Positions 16,026-24,458 of a stretch of DNA of 64,000 bases are shown piece by piece. The translations under genes were made by a program, and so were the position numbers. The notes under the pieces were generated by a model. It saw only the letters and a program-made list of their open reading frames with translations. It searched no databases and was not told the origin of the DNA. Source of the DNA: an uncultured Sutterella sp. GTDB lineage: Bacteria; Pseudomonadota; Gammaproteobacteria; Burkholderiales; Burkholderiaceae_F. Every line of letters begins with the position of its first letter. The first letter of the stretch is position 1. The stretch covers positions 1-64,000 of the forward strand of contig UQUS01000001.1 of NCBI GenBank assembly GCA_900544335.1, written 5' to 3'.

Positions 16026-16910
16026 TTACGCATCGCGTTGGCAAAGTTGCCGATGCCGCACGACTGTCAGGACCTTTGCCTTAAAGGCCTTAGCTAAGTG
16101 TTCGGCGATATAGACGCTTCGATGTTGTCCGCCCGTACAACCGATTGCCACCGTCAGGTAATGGCGGTTTTGGCTTTCGTACGAAGGGAGCCACTTGTCG
16201 ATAAACGCCGTGATGTCCGAGAGCATGTCTTGGACTTGCGACTGGGAGTCGAGATAATTAATCACGGGTTTATCTAGGCCCGTAAGCGGTCGCAAGGCTT
16301 CGTCGTAAAACGGGTTCGGGAGGTTGCGCACATCGAAAACCAAATCGGCGGCGACGGGAATGCCCTTTTTAAACGCAAAGCTTTCAAAGTCAAGCGTCAT
16401 CGAAGAGGGCGGTATATCGGCAAACTCCGTGACCCAACGCCGCAGTGTGTTCGGTAAAACGCGCGTTGTATCAATGATGTGAGCTTGTTCGGCAATCGGC
16501 GACAAGAGGTCCCGTTCCAGATGAATGGCTTCCGAAAGCGTTCGTCCGCTTTGACTTTCGGGACGAATCGAGAGCGGGTGCCGGCGGCGTGTTTCGGAAA
16601 AACGCTTCACGAGTTCGGTGTTGGAGGCCGTCAAAAACAGGATGCGCACATCGATTTTTCGAGCGCGCAGTGCCGCCAGACAATCCGTAAATTGCTCTGA
16701 GTTTGTCAGCCCCCGCGCATCGACGGCAACGGCAATGCGATCGATGCCGCGGCTGTGTAACTTTTCCAGAACGGGCAGTAAGAAATCAAGCGGCAGGTTA
16801 TCCAAGCAATAGTAGCCGCTATCTTCCAATTGGCGAATGGCGACGGATTTACCCGATCCCGAAAGCCCCGTCACAATGACAACGCGCAACTCGGACGAGG
16901 TGTTTTCCAT
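16026..16910 (-). CDS. rapZ: RNase adapter protein RapZ
   Basis: Nucleotide-binding adapter (294 residues). In enterobacteria it binds glucosamine-6-phosphate and guides RNase E to the GlmZ small RNA; in other groups its role is less clear. Walker A is GLSGSGKS near the N-terminus, and the C-terminal domain carries the VAIGCTGGQHRSVYIAE motif of the family. The start at 16910 follows AGGAG that lies in the last codons of ptsN, so the two are translationally linked. The upstream alternative start at 16934 would overlap ptsN by 20 bp. It is the last gene of the rpoN-ptsN-rapZ run. Confidence 0.93.
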   Translation of the reverse strand: MENTSSELRVVIVTGLSGSGKSVAIRQLEDSGYYCLDNLPLDFLLPVLEKLHSRGIDRIAVAVDARGLTNSEQFTDCLAALRARKIDVRILFLTASNTELVKRFSETRRRHPLSIRPESQSGRTLSEAIHLERDLLSPIAEQAHIIDTTRVLPNTLRRWVTEFADIPPSSMTLDFESFAFKKGIPVAADLVFDVRNLPNPFYDEALRPLTGLDKPVINYLDSQSQVQDMLSDITAFIDKWLPSYESQNRHYLTVAIGCTGGQHRSVYIAEHLAKAFKAKVLTVVRHRQLCQRDA

Positions 16911-16914
16911 GAGG

Positions 16915-17397
16915 TTACTCCTTTCCTGCAGCATCGTCAGAGGGCTCCCAAGCCGTAATGATTTCCAAAGCCTGCTTGGCCGAGGTCGCTGTCATGAGGG
17001 TACTTCGAGCGGTTTTATCGCGCAAAAAACCGGCTACATCCGACAAAATGGCCAGATAGGCGTCCGGGTTACTTTCCGGAATGGCCACGGCAAAAAATAG
17101 TTGCGCCGTCGTCTGTCCCGGTCCGTCGTAATCAATCGGTTGCTTGGTTCTCACTAGGCACAACCCGGGGTCGACGATTCCGTTAATACGGGCATGAGGA
17201 ATACCGGCACGACACCCCAAACCCGTCGGACCGAGTTTTTCTCGTGCAATCAGGGCATCGAAAACACTTTGTGCCGGCACTCCGGAAGAGACGGCCAGAA
17301 TTCGGGAAACCTCTTCGAAAAGGCGTTTTCGGCTCAAGACATCTAAGTCAAGCAGGATGTTTTCACTCGGATTTAATAACGGAGCAATGTGATTCAT
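16915..17397 (-). CDS. ptsN: PTS nitrogen-regulatory EIIA protein PtsN
   Basis: EIIA-Ntr of the regulatory phosphotransferase chain PtsP-NPr-PtsN, which affects potassium transport, sigma-54 output and stress. It has 160 residues. The phosphorylated histidine is His68 in AGIPHAR. It stands between rpoN and rapZ, separated from rpoN by 84 bp. The ribosome hibernation factor gene (hpf) and hprK, which commonly sit in this cluster in Burkholderiales, are absent here. Other Ntr-PTS parts are not in the window. Confidence 0.94.
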   Translation of the reverse strand: MNHIAPLLNPSENILLDLDVLSRKRLFEEVSRILAVSSGVPAQSVFDALIAREKLGPTGLGCRAGIPHARINGIVDPGLCLVRTKQPIDYDGPGQTTAQLFFAVAIPESNPDAYLAILSDVAGFLRDKTARSTLMTATSAKQALEIITAWEPSDDAAGKE

Positions 17398-17481
17398 CGT
17401 CAGGCAACTTCAAACAAACTTTCGAAGAGTATATACGTCCGAGAGGGCGAACGATTTTTTCGGCCGAGCCAACGACAACAA

Positions 17482-18888
17482 TCAAAGGCGAAACCGTTCG
17501 TTTTTCGGGGGGATTTTGTCCATTTCCCGATATTTGGCTACGGTGCGACGTGCGATGCGGATTCCCTGCTCGGCAAGTTGTTGCGTCAGTTGGGCGTCGC
17601 TCATCGGACAGGCCGGATTTTCCTCGGCAATCAGCTGGCGAATGCGCTCCCGAACGACGGTACTCGAGAGCAATTCGGGAGCATCGGTCGAGGGAACGGT
17701 GCCGGAGAAAAAGTGCTTTAACGGGAAAAAACCGAACGACGTTTGGATAAATTTGCCCGCCACGGCACGGCTTACGGTGGACTTGGAAATGCCGAGACTT
17801 TCGGCAACCTCTTGCATTCCGAGCGGCACGAGCGCTTGGGGACCCTCGGCAAAAAATCGGCTTTGTCGCTTAAAAAGCGCGCGTCCGACTAAGAGCAATG
17901 TTTTCTTACGCCGCGTCAGAGCACTGATAAAAAGGCGCGCCTTTTGGGCATAAGGCTCCATCGCTTCGCGCTCGGGGGCCTGTTTCACCTCTTTGTGCAA
18001 AAGGGCATAGGTGGGAGCGTCAAAAACAAGGCGCTCGGCGGCATCGTCCTGAAAAATAAGCGTCAGGACTCCGTCCTTTTTTTCAACGGTAAAGTCAGGC
18101 AAAACGGCGTTGTCCGTCAGACCGGCAAACCGGGAGCACGGATGCGGATCTAAAGACCGTAAGATACACAGTGCGGCACGGACATCGTTCTCGTCTCGGT
18201 GAAGCCGCCGGGCAATCGCGGCCTTGTCGCCTTTAAGCAACAGGTCTGGGCATTCCTTAAGAATGAAATCGGCTAGCTCTCGGGTTGCCGTGAATGCATC
18301 GTTCGGTGCCGCTTTTAGTTGCAACGAGAGTACTTCAAGCGCAGAGGTGGCGCCGACTCCCGTCGGATCGAGGCTTTGCAGCGTTTTTAGGGCTTCTTGC
18401 CAGTCTTTTTCGGAGGCTGAAATCGGACAGGTACTTGCCATCGATTCCAAAGTCTCTTCGAAGAGCCCGTCTTCATTGAGGTTCCCGGCAAGCCACTGAA
18501 CAAGATCCTTTTTGTCTTCGGGAACGGTCAGAAGACGAATCTGTCTTGTCAGATGCTCTAAAAGCGTCGTCGGGTAGCTTAAGAAATCCGTCGGGTCGAC
18601 CGTTAGGTCTTCCGAGGGTGTGTTCTTCCAAGTAATCAGCGACGTTGTTCCCGGAAAGTCGGCCGATACGCCGACCGGTTCGTCAAACGGGGTTTGCATC
18701 GGCTCGGACAATGGCGCCGTCTCGACCTCTTTGGCAAGCAAAAACGGATTTTCGTCGAGTTGCCGACGGATTTCGGCAGCCAATTCTTCGCGACTTAATG
18801 TCAAAAGCTTGGCAGTTTCCAGAAGCAACGGCTTCGGAATTTGCTTTTGTTGCCCGGCAACGTCGATATGTAAAGACGATACCGCCAT
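17482..18888 (-). CDS. rpoN: RNA polymerase sigma-54 factor
   Basis: Sigma factor for -24/-12 promoters, activated by bacterial enhancer-binding proteins. It has 468 residues. Region I at the N-terminus (LLLETAKLLTLSREELAAEI, then ENPFL) interacts with activators, an acidic linker follows, then the core-binding domain and the DNA-binding part (SKSTVSRAVAGKFIQT). The RpoN box ARRTVAKYRE lies near the C-terminus. Region I is shorter in glutamines than in most relatives. It is 5 bp from lptB on the same strand, so it is probably cotranscribed with the LPS export genes. Confidence 0.95.
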   Translation of the reverse strand: MAVSSLHIDVAGQQKQIPKPLLLETAKLLTLSREELAAEIRRQLDENPFLLAKEVETAPLSEPMQTPFDEPVGVSADFPGTTSLITWKNTPSEDLTVDPTDFLSYPTTLLEHLTRQIRLLTVPEDKKDLVQWLAGNLNEDGLFEETLESMASTCPISASEKDWQEALKTLQSLDPTGVGATSALEVLSLQLKAAPNDAFTATRELADFILKECPDLLLKGDKAAIARRLHRDENDVRAALCILRSLDPHPCSRFAGLTDNAVLPDFTVEKKDGVLTLIFQDDAAERLVFDAPTYALLHKEVKQAPEREAMEPYAQKARLFISALTRRKKTLLLVGRALFKRQSRFFAEGPQALVPLGMQEVAESLGISKSTVSRAVAGKFIQTSFGFFPLKHFFSGTVPSTDAPELLSSTVVRERIRQLIAEENPACPMSDAQLTQQLAEQGIRIARRTVAKYREMDKIPPKNERFRL

Positions 18889-18893
18889 AGCGC

Positions 18894-19676
18894 TTACATT
18901 CGGAAGTCTTCCCCGAGGTAGATAGCCCGAACGGTCGGATTGGCGACGATTTGGTCGGGTGTGCCGTGCGCGAGGACTTCGCCGTTATTGATAATGAAGG
19001 CCCTGTCGCAGATCCCGAGCGTTTCCCGGACGTTGTGGTCGGTGATTAAAACGCCGATGCCGCGGGACTTAAGGTAGCGCGTAATGCGCTTGATTTCGTT
19101 CACGGCAATCGGATCGACGCCGGCGAAGGGTTCGTCTAGAAGAATAAATTGCGGATCGGCTGCGAGGGCTCGGGCAATTTCCGTACGACGTCTTTCACCA
19201 CCGGAAAGCGATAATGCCATATTGGTGCGCAAATGCTCGATTTGCAGGTCCTTAAGGAGTTCGGTTAAGCGCGACTCGATTTGCTCGGAGGTTAATTTGC
19301 GTCCGTTTTGATCTTCTTTGAGTTCGAGAATGGCTCGAATGTTGTCTTCAACCGTCAAACGCCGAAAAACACTGGCCTCTTGCGGTAGATACGTAATCCC
19401 TAAATGGGCCCGCTTGTAAATCGGTAGGTGTGTGATTTCCGTATTGTCGATAAAGATTTTTCCCTCATTGGGCGCAATCAATCCGACGACCATGTAAAAG
19501 CTCGTTGTTTTCCCGGCGCCGTTCGGTCCCATAAGCCCGACGATTTCGTTGGTGTTGACATCAAAAGAGACGCCGTTGACAACGGTGCGCGATCCGAAAC
19601 GCTTGACGAGGTTTTCAGCGCGAAGCGTATGCACGGGAGTTTGAGTGACGGGCGTAGTTTCTTGCATAAGTGGCAT
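18894..19676 (-). CDS. lptB: LPS export ABC transporter ATPase LptB
   Basis: Cytosolic ATPase of the LptB2FGC extractor that pulls lipopolysaccharide from the inner membrane. The 260-residue protein has Walker A (GPNGAGKTT), the signature LSGGERRR, Walker B (FILLDEP) with the LptB-type EPFAGVDPIAV, and the switch His in ITDHNVRET. A short Gln/Thr-rich N-terminal extension precedes the core. It is followed by rpoN and preceded by lptA, the common proteobacterial order. The start may be either of two ATGs three codons apart. Confidence 0.97.
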   Translation of the reverse strand: MPLMQETTPVTQTPVHTLRAENLVKRFGSRTVVNGVSFDVNTNEIVGLMGPNGAGKTTSFYMVVGLIAPNEGKIFIDNTEITHLPIYKRAHLGITYLPQEASVFRRLTVEDNIRAILELKEDQNGRKLTSEQIESRLTELLKDLQIEHLRTNMALSLSGGERRRTEIARALAADPQFILLDEPFAGVDPIAVNEIKRITRYLKSRGIGVLITDHNVRETLGICDRAFIINNGEVLAHGTPDQIVANPTVRAIYLGEDFRM

Positions 19677-19688
19677 ACTCTGTGACTG

Positions 19689-20291
19689 TTATCGCATGTT
19701 GCGTAGCTTGGTTTCTCCGCGTAGGGCAGGCGGATTCGTGCTTTCCGGGGCCGGAGCGGCTGTTTTGTCTTTGGGTCGGGGACTTAAGATGGCGGAAATG
19801 CGGGTTTTCCGACCGTCGGTGCGTTCGCCGACAACGCGGCTTGTGGCATGCAGCAGGTCATAGGTAATGACCGAGCCTTCGGTCGAATCGAGCGCTTGTC
19901 CGTTTTCAGTGCGGATGATTTTCGCATTGTCTTTTAAAACGATGCGGTCGAGTTTTTCTTGATAAACGGCCGTCAGCGCGCTGGCATGAACCCACTCTTC
20001 GATACCCGGGGTTTTCGGATCGCGCTTTTCCTTAATGCGAACCGGTCGGCCGATGACCGTCAGTGTTCGATAGCCTTTGGTGTCAATTTTTAAGTCCAGT
20101 CGGTCGCCTTTGATTTCCAAGGTTCCCTGGTGCACCTCGACATTGCCCGAATAGGACGCTTTTTGTCCGACCTCATCGCCACTGAAACTATCGGCGACAA
20201 TCTCAATAGGCATGTCGCGGTCGCCTGTCTGAGCAAGAGCGCAGGAAAAACCTGTCAGAGCGACCAAAGAAAAAATCCAAGCGTGTTTCAT
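19689..20291 (-). CDS. lptA: LPS transport periplasmic protein LptA
   Basis: Periplasmic bridge protein that carries LPS from LptC to LptD. It has a signal peptide (MKHAWIFSLVALTGFSCALAQ) and an OstA/LptA jelly-roll region of about 150 residues with repeated beta patterns (PIEIVADSF, YSGNVEVHQGTLEIKGDRL). A Pro/Ala-rich tail ends the protein. The ATG at 20291 is chosen because it opens the signal peptide directly; a TTG five codons upstream is possible. It lies 18 bp after lptC and 12 bp before lptB. Confidence 0.93.
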   Translation of the reverse strand: MKHAWIFSLVALTGFSCALAQTGDRDMPIEIVADSFSGDEVGQKASYSGNVEVHQGTLEIKGDRLDLKIDTKGYRTLTVIGRPVRIKEKRDPKTPGIEEWVHASALTAVYQEKLDRIVLKDNAKIIRTENGQALDSTEGSVITYDLLHATSRVVGERTDGRKTRISAILSPRPKDKTAAPAPESTNPPALRGETKLRNMR

Positions 20292-20309
20292 GGCTGTGTT
20301 GAGCAAAAG

Positions 20310-20891
20310 TTAACGAAGCTTCTTTTTCGGGATGATAAACGTATGCACGTCCGAATACAGTTCGGCTGTCCGGTCCACATTGTCGTACGTAAAGCCGATT
20401 CCGGTCGTCACATCACTGCCGCGTTCGATGCGCACGGGAGCTTCCCCCGTGACAACCTGTGTGTCGGTATTGACAACGGCACGCGATGTCGTCAGGCGGA
20501 GCGGGGCATTGGCTTTATCGCCGCTACGCGTTAATACGATATTGCCCGTAAAGACAACGGTTTGACCCTCGTCCATCGTGCTTGCGGTATTCGCGGACAT
20601 CTTCAATTGCGGTTTATCGGGCGACAGGGTCACAAGCTTTGGGCGAATACTCACACTGTGACCGTCCGAATAGTGTTCGGCGTACTCCGAAAACAGGCGA
20701 TGTTTGCCGGTCCCGTCGCGGTCAAAAATCGTGACGACACAGTCGCGCGTAGCAAAGTCCGGCGAGTCCTTATTGGGTCCGGGCGAGCCGTCGTCAAAGT
20801 TCGATTTGATTGCGTAGTAGGCTGAGGCGGCAACGAGTATAGAGAGCACCGCCAGCCCGAAAAACGAAATCAGTCGGTCACGCAGGTGCAT
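20310..20891 (-). CDS. lptC: LPS export system protein LptC
   Basis: Single-pass inner-membrane protein (193 residues) that links the LptBFG pump to LptA. One helix spans about residues 8-27, followed by a periplasmic OstA-like domain (LFSEYAEHYSDGHSVSIRP, then TGNIVLTR). It starts in a TAATG overlap with the kdsC stop and precedes lptA, so the order kdsD-kdsC-lptC-lptA-lptB is complete. Sequence conservation of LptC is low in general; the assignment rests on the domain pattern and the gene order. Confidence 0.93.
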   Translation of the reverse strand: MHLRDRLISFFGLAVLSILVAASAYYAIKSNFDDGSPGPNKDSPDFATRDCVVTIFDRDGTGKHRLFSEYAEHYSDGHSVSIRPKLVTLSPDKPQLKMSANTASTMDEGQTVVFTGNIVLTRSGDKANAPLRLTTSRAVVNTDTQVVTGEAPVRIERGSDVTTGIGFTYDNVDRTAELYSDVHTFIIPKKKLR

Positions 20892-21433
20892 TAAAGCGAC
20901 TCTCCTTGCACGTAGTACCGGTTAACCAAATCGTCCCAGCGATTTTGGGCACGCAAAATCAGTTCGGCAAGACTGCGGACGGCGCCGTTGCCGCCCGGGG
21001 CAGAGCTGACAAAGTCCGCCAGAGGCAAAACCTCGCTTGCCGCATCGGCCGGGCAAGCGGCAAGGCCGGCTGCCTTAAGCGGCGGAATATCCGGAATGTC
21101 ATCTCCCATGTAGGCTACTTCCTCATCACCTAGGCCGAAGGACTGCGTTAATTCTTTAAAGGCATCTCCTTTAAAGGTTTTTCCTTGCATGACGGCTTTA
21201 ATTCCGAGTTCGGCCGCGCGACTGGCCGTTTGTTTCGAAAGACGTCCCGTTAAAATCGCGACGGGGATTCCGGCGCTTTGCAGCAATTTAATCCCTAAGC
21301 CGTCACGTGTGTAAAAGCGTTTGACGGCTTCTCCGTCCGGTCCCGTCCAAATCGAGCCGTCCGTTAAAACGCCGTCGACATCGAGAACGACAAGGCGGAT
21401 GCGAGCGGCTTTGCTCTGTAGTGTGCTATCCAT
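20891..21433 (-). CDS. kdsC: 3-deoxy-D-manno-octulosonate 8-phosphate phosphatase
   Basis: HAD-superfamily phosphatase (180 residues) that releases Kdo from Kdo-8-phosphate for the LPS core. Motif I LDVDGVLTDG holds the nucleophile Asp18 and the acid/base Asp20. Motif II is ILTGR, and motif IV GDDIPDIP binds magnesium. The short capless form is typical of the tetrameric KdsC. The GGNGAVR C-terminal segment is the family tail that closes the active site of the neighbouring subunit. Start and stop overlap with kdsD and lptC by single bases. Confidence 0.97.
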   Translation of the reverse strand: MDSTLQSKAARIRLVVLDVDGVLTDGSIWTGPDGEAVKRFYTRDGLGIKLLQSAGIPVAILTGRLSKQTASRAAELGIKAVMQGKTFKGDAFKELTQSFGLGDEEVAYMGDDIPDIPPLKAAGLAACPADAASEVLPLADFVSSAPGGNGAVRSLAELILRAQNRWDDLVNRYYVQGESL

Positions 21434-22419
21434 TAAATCACCTTGGCACTCATCAGGTCGTGCATGTGTAAGGCGCCGATCAGGTGCCCCTTATCGTCAA
21501 CGACCAGAAGTTGGTTTTTCAACGTTTTTTCCAGAATCTTGGCGGCTGTTGCGGCCATTTCATCTTGGCCGATTGTCGTCGGAGTTTTCGTCATCACGTC
21601 GTCAATCTTAATGGCGCGAATATCGCCGCGCTTTTCAATTAGGCGACGCAAATCGCCTTCGGTAAAGATGCCCGTGACGCGGTCCTCGTTGTCGACAACG
21701 GCAGTCATGCCGATGTGCTTTTTGGTGATTTCGCGTACGGCATCCAAGACGCTCGTTCCTTCACGAACAGAGGGCACGTCGCTTCCGGCGCGCATGATGT
21801 CGCGCACGTGCGTCAGAAGGCGCCGACCGAGGGCACCGCCCGGATGCGAGCGGGCAAAATCTTCTTTGGTAAATCCCTTTTCGTGCATCAGGGCCACGGC
21901 GAGCGCATCGCCAAAGGCCAATGTCGCCGTTGTCGAGGAGGTCGGGGCAAGATTCAAGGGGCACGCTTCCGAGCGTACCCCGATATCTAAGGCAACGTCC
22001 GAGGCTTTCGCCAAGGCGCTTTGCGGGTTTCCGGTGATGGAAATCAAGCGAACACCTTCGCGTTTTAAAACAGGGATAATCGTCAACAATTCATTGGTCG
22101 TACCCGAATAGGAGACGGCCACGACGACATCTTCGGTTGTAATCATCCCTAGGTCGCCGTGCGCGGCTTCGGCCGCATGCACGAAGAAGGCGGGAGTTCC
22201 CGTTGACGCCAGCGTTGCGGCGATTTTGCGTCCGACGTGGGCGGATTTTCCGACGCCGCTGACAATGACTCGACCGGAACTCGCTAGGATCAGTTGTACG
22301 GCTTGCGCAAAGGGACCGTTGCCGAGGGTGTCGGCAAGATGCTGAACGCATTGGGCTTCGCGCACAAGCACTTCGCGTCCGAGTTCGACGGCACCGGACA
22401 TATCATCATGGACGGGCAT
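21433..22419 (-). CDS. kdsD: Arabinose-5-phosphate isomerase
   Basis: Converts ribulose-5-phosphate to arabinose-5-phosphate, the first Kdo precursor. The 328-residue protein has a SIS domain (about 35-175; VSGVGKSAHVGRKIA, then SYSGTTNELL) and two CBS domains in the C-terminal third (MRAGSDVPSV.., and the MTKTPTTI motif). The start at 22419 follows GGAG; the frame is open for 72 bp more upstream, but that part has no family match. It is the first gene of the Kdo/LPS export operon and borders the degenerate 22.4-23.6 kb region. Confidence 0.95.
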   Translation of the reverse strand: MPVHDDMSGAVELGREVLVREAQCVQHLADTLGNGPFAQAVQLILASSGRVIVSGVGKSAHVGRKIAATLASTGTPAFFVHAAEAAHGDLGMITTEDVVVAVSYSGTTNELLTIIPVLKREGVRLISITGNPQSALAKASDVALDIGVRSEACPLNLAPTSSTTATLAFGDALAVALMHEKGFTKEDFARSHPGGALGRRLLTHVRDIMRAGSDVPSVREGTSVLDAVREITKKHIGMTAVVDNEDRVTGIFTEGDLRRLIEKRGDIRAIKIDDVMTKTPTTIGQDEMAATAAKILEKTLKNQLLVVDDKGHLIGALHMHDLMSAKVI

Positions 22420-22551
22420 AGGAAAAACTCCGTTAATCAGTGCCGTCATTGTAGCGAAAGGCCGCCTTATCTCGGAGTCTGTCTCGGGCAAGATGAAGGA
22501 AAATCTATGGAATTTCTCCGATGCTTACAAGACAGACACGGGGCTTGTTAT

Positions 22552-22807
22552 TTAAAGGGAATACCGTAACTTCATTTCGTTAAATTGGCTAAAAGGAATG
22601 ATTTTTTCACTTTGCAATCGTCCGACGACGATGCCGGGATGGATACCGACCTGCATTGCAAAATCTTCAATGGCTCTTTTTGAGTAATTCTTTGCAGACA
22701 GGAATGCCTCATAGTCATTTAAGGGAATGAGAGCATTTTTCGCCATAGCTTCGGTGGCATCCTGCTCCCCTAGCGAGGTTTGATTAAGAACAGTTCCCGG
22801 GATGAGC
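22552..22807 (-). pseudogene. C-terminal remnant of a HigA/ImmA-type (XRE-COG2856) protein
   Basis: An ATG-initiated frame of 64 codons at 22552-22746 is open in frame upstream to a TAG at 22816-22818. The residues LGEQDATEAMAKNALIP, then IEDFAMQVGIHPGIVVGRLQ and a final LKLRYSL-like end, match the C-terminal part of ImmA/IrrE-type metallopeptidase domains fused to an XRE regulator, as in large HigA-like antitoxins. The helix-turn-helix and the HExxH zinc motif are missing. This is therefore the last ~80 residues of such a protein, cut off on its 5' side by the ABC remnant next door. Whether the fragment is expressed is unknown. Confidence 0.65.
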
Positions 22808-22815
22808 GCGGTGTG

Positions 22816-23046
22816 CTACAAGGAGCAACCGATACTTTTTCGTCGCATGCGGTCAGAGAGGGTAAATGTGTTGATGCCGCCGTCGATGACCTGTCCTTCT
22901 TTCGGCTCGTACGAGTTTGAAAACGGTGTTTTTCCGACACCGGAGCGTCCGACCAGAGTCACGTGTTCCCCGGCTTTAATTGTCAGTGAAAAATCACGAA
23001 GGACTGGGTTTTCGTCACACCCGAAGGTCACATGGGAAAAACGATG
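22816..23046 (-). pseudogene. Remnant of an ABC exporter ATPase domain
   Basis: The frame read from about 23046 begins FSHVTFGCDENPVLRDFSLTI, which is the start of an ABC exporter nucleotide-binding domain, and continues with Walker A (GRSGVGKT). Immediately after, about eight residues appear to be lost (PFSNSYEPKEGQVIDGG instead of the usual Thr-Leu-x-x-Leu segment), and the frame ends soon after RMRRKSIGCSL. The signature motif and Walker B are absent. A stop codon lies upstream (about 23047), so the membrane part is also gone. It is a decayed fragment, not a working ATPase. Confidence 0.7.
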
Positions 23047-23550
23047 TCACTTTCTCGATTGATCTCTTTGCAGCCGGACCATCGCTGACGGTGGTTTGTC
23101 CTGGCGGAGAATATCTGCAAGGCCCTGAGCCAGTTGCCTTTCGAACCAGGATGGCAGCGCCAGCCTGATGTTGTTGATGAGGCCGGAAATCGTGACACGG
23201 AAAAGCGGCTTACTCTCGGCGAAAAAAATAGGAGCGAATCGTCTGGGGATTAAAAGAGAGAGCCGAGGTTTCAGGTAAGACTGTCCCTTAAACGGAGGTC
23301 TTAAAAAACATAACGAATTTGTTGATCTTGGGCCGGGTCCCGGCACATGAACGCTGTGACGCGTCCGGCTCGAAAGTAGTAAAAATTGTAAGGTCTTTGC
23401 TCCGGGGTTACGAAGAGCGTAGCGTCTGAAAACCCGAAGTTTCAACCAATCGGGGGCGTTGCCTGTCGCTCGCAAGACTCTTCGATGCGTTGTATCGAAG
23501 AAACAAAAGAAGTCATTTTTCGCGCGAAAAGCGATTCTTGTAACAAATTG

Positions 23551-23578
23551 TTGCAAACGAAAGGCAAACCTCTATAAG
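23551..23578 (+). promoter_or_regulatory. Sigma-70 promoter for the DUF3100 operon
   Basis: TTGCAA at 23551-23556 and TATAAG at 23573-23578 are separated by 16 bp. The position gives an 80-nt leader before the ATG at 23666. The same -35 hexamer and spacing occur before the last gene of the window. Confidence 0.55.
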
Positions 23579-23665
23579 ATACAAAACAGATGGCGACCTG
23601 TTGCGTCTTGGCAGTGTTTGTCGCTGTTTTTTTTATTAGTTTTACTTTTTAACGGAAACTCCATC

Positions 23666-24448
23666 ATGCAAGCACTCGGTCGTTTCAAGCTCCACATTCT
23701 GGCGCTTTTAGTTGTAGTGGCCGCTGATGCCATCGGAATTCAAAAATTCGGCATTGTTGTTCTGTTGCCGCTTTTGTATGCCATGGTGTTCGGCGCAATC
23801 CTTTCGATTCCTCGCTTAAAAATCCTTTCGATGGCAGAACAGGAACGCGCAGCGCACTTTATGCCGATTGCGATGCTCTTCCTAGTGGCTTACTTGGGGT
23901 TGGGTATCGGACCGAATCTGGTTAAATTATTCGATTCGGGCCTGGCTCTGATTATGCAGGAATTCGGGCATTTCTTCGGCACCATGATTTTGGGTCTGCC
24001 GATGGCGCTTCTGTTGAAAATGGGGCGCGAGGCTATCGGTGCCTGCTACTCGATTGACCGAGAGCCGAACATTGCCATTATTGCCGAGAAGTACGGCATC
24101 GACTCTCCGGAAGGACGCGGTGTGATGGGTATGTACATCTGCGGCACGATTTTCGGCGCAGCGTGGATTTCCGTGCTTGTCGGTGTGATTGCTCAGCTCG
24201 GATGGTTCCATCCGCATGCGCTGGCGATGGGTGCGGGTATCGGCTCGGCCTCGATGATGGCTGCCGGTGTTGCGTCCATTGTGGCGGTGTATCCCGATCA
24301 GGCTGACGTTGTTCTGGCCTATGCAGGCGCCGCGAATCTGATGACCACGATTCTCGGCATTTATTTTGCTCTGTTCGTTTCCTTACCCGTGATGGTCTGG
24401 GTGTACGAAAAGATTACCGGCGATCGCCGTGAACCTGCCGCGAAGTAA
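23666..24448 (+). CDS. DUF3100 family membrane protein
   Basis: A 260-residue polytopic membrane protein (about eight helices) of the DUF3100 family. Recognisable pieces are ADAIGIQKFGIVVLLPLLYAMVFG at the start, the LGLPMALLLKMGREAIGACYSI segment, and GAGIGSASMMAAGVAS, a small-residue-rich helix pair as in metabolite carriers. The start at 23666 is chosen because the upstream open part is Lys/Arg/Cys-rich and not family-like. It is followed 10 bp later by a second membrane gene and then by an M20 hydrolase, which suggests uptake of a peptide- or amide-like substrate (inference). Confidence 0.85.
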   Translation: MQALGRFKLHILALLVVVAADAIGIQKFGIVVLLPLLYAMVFGAILSIPRLKILSMAEQERAAHFMPIAMLFLVAYLGLGIGPNLVKLFDSGLALIMQEFGHFFGTMILGLPMALLLKMGREAIGACYSIDREPNIAIIAEKYGIDSPEGRGVMGMYICGTIFGAAWISVLVGVIAQLGWFHPHALAMGAGIGSASMMAAGVASIVAVYPDQADVVLAYAGAANLMTTILGIYFALFVSLPVMVWVYEKITGDRREPAAK

Positions 24449-24458
24449 GGAGAAAAAC

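Larger units (their letters stand above)
22420..23550. other. Gene-poor scar with decayed fragments
   Basis: This 1.1-kb stretch carries no intact gene. It holds the HigA/ImmA-type remnant, the ABC ATPase remnant and, from about 23050 to 23550, sequence whose frames are open by chance but match no family I recognise. On the minus strand a 169-codon frame at 23047-23556 is Arg/Phe/Pro-rich at its N-terminus and looks non-coding; its last part (LPSWFERQLAQGLADILRQ) could be residual ABC transporter sequence. No inverted repeats typical of insertion sequence ends were found. Confidence 0.6.

Noticed and set aside
23047..23556. A 169-codon minus-strand frame in the 23-kb scar
   Set aside because: Arg/Phe/Pro-rich with no recognisable domain except a possible short ABC-like end; no promoter or ribosome site, so it is treated as decayed sequence.
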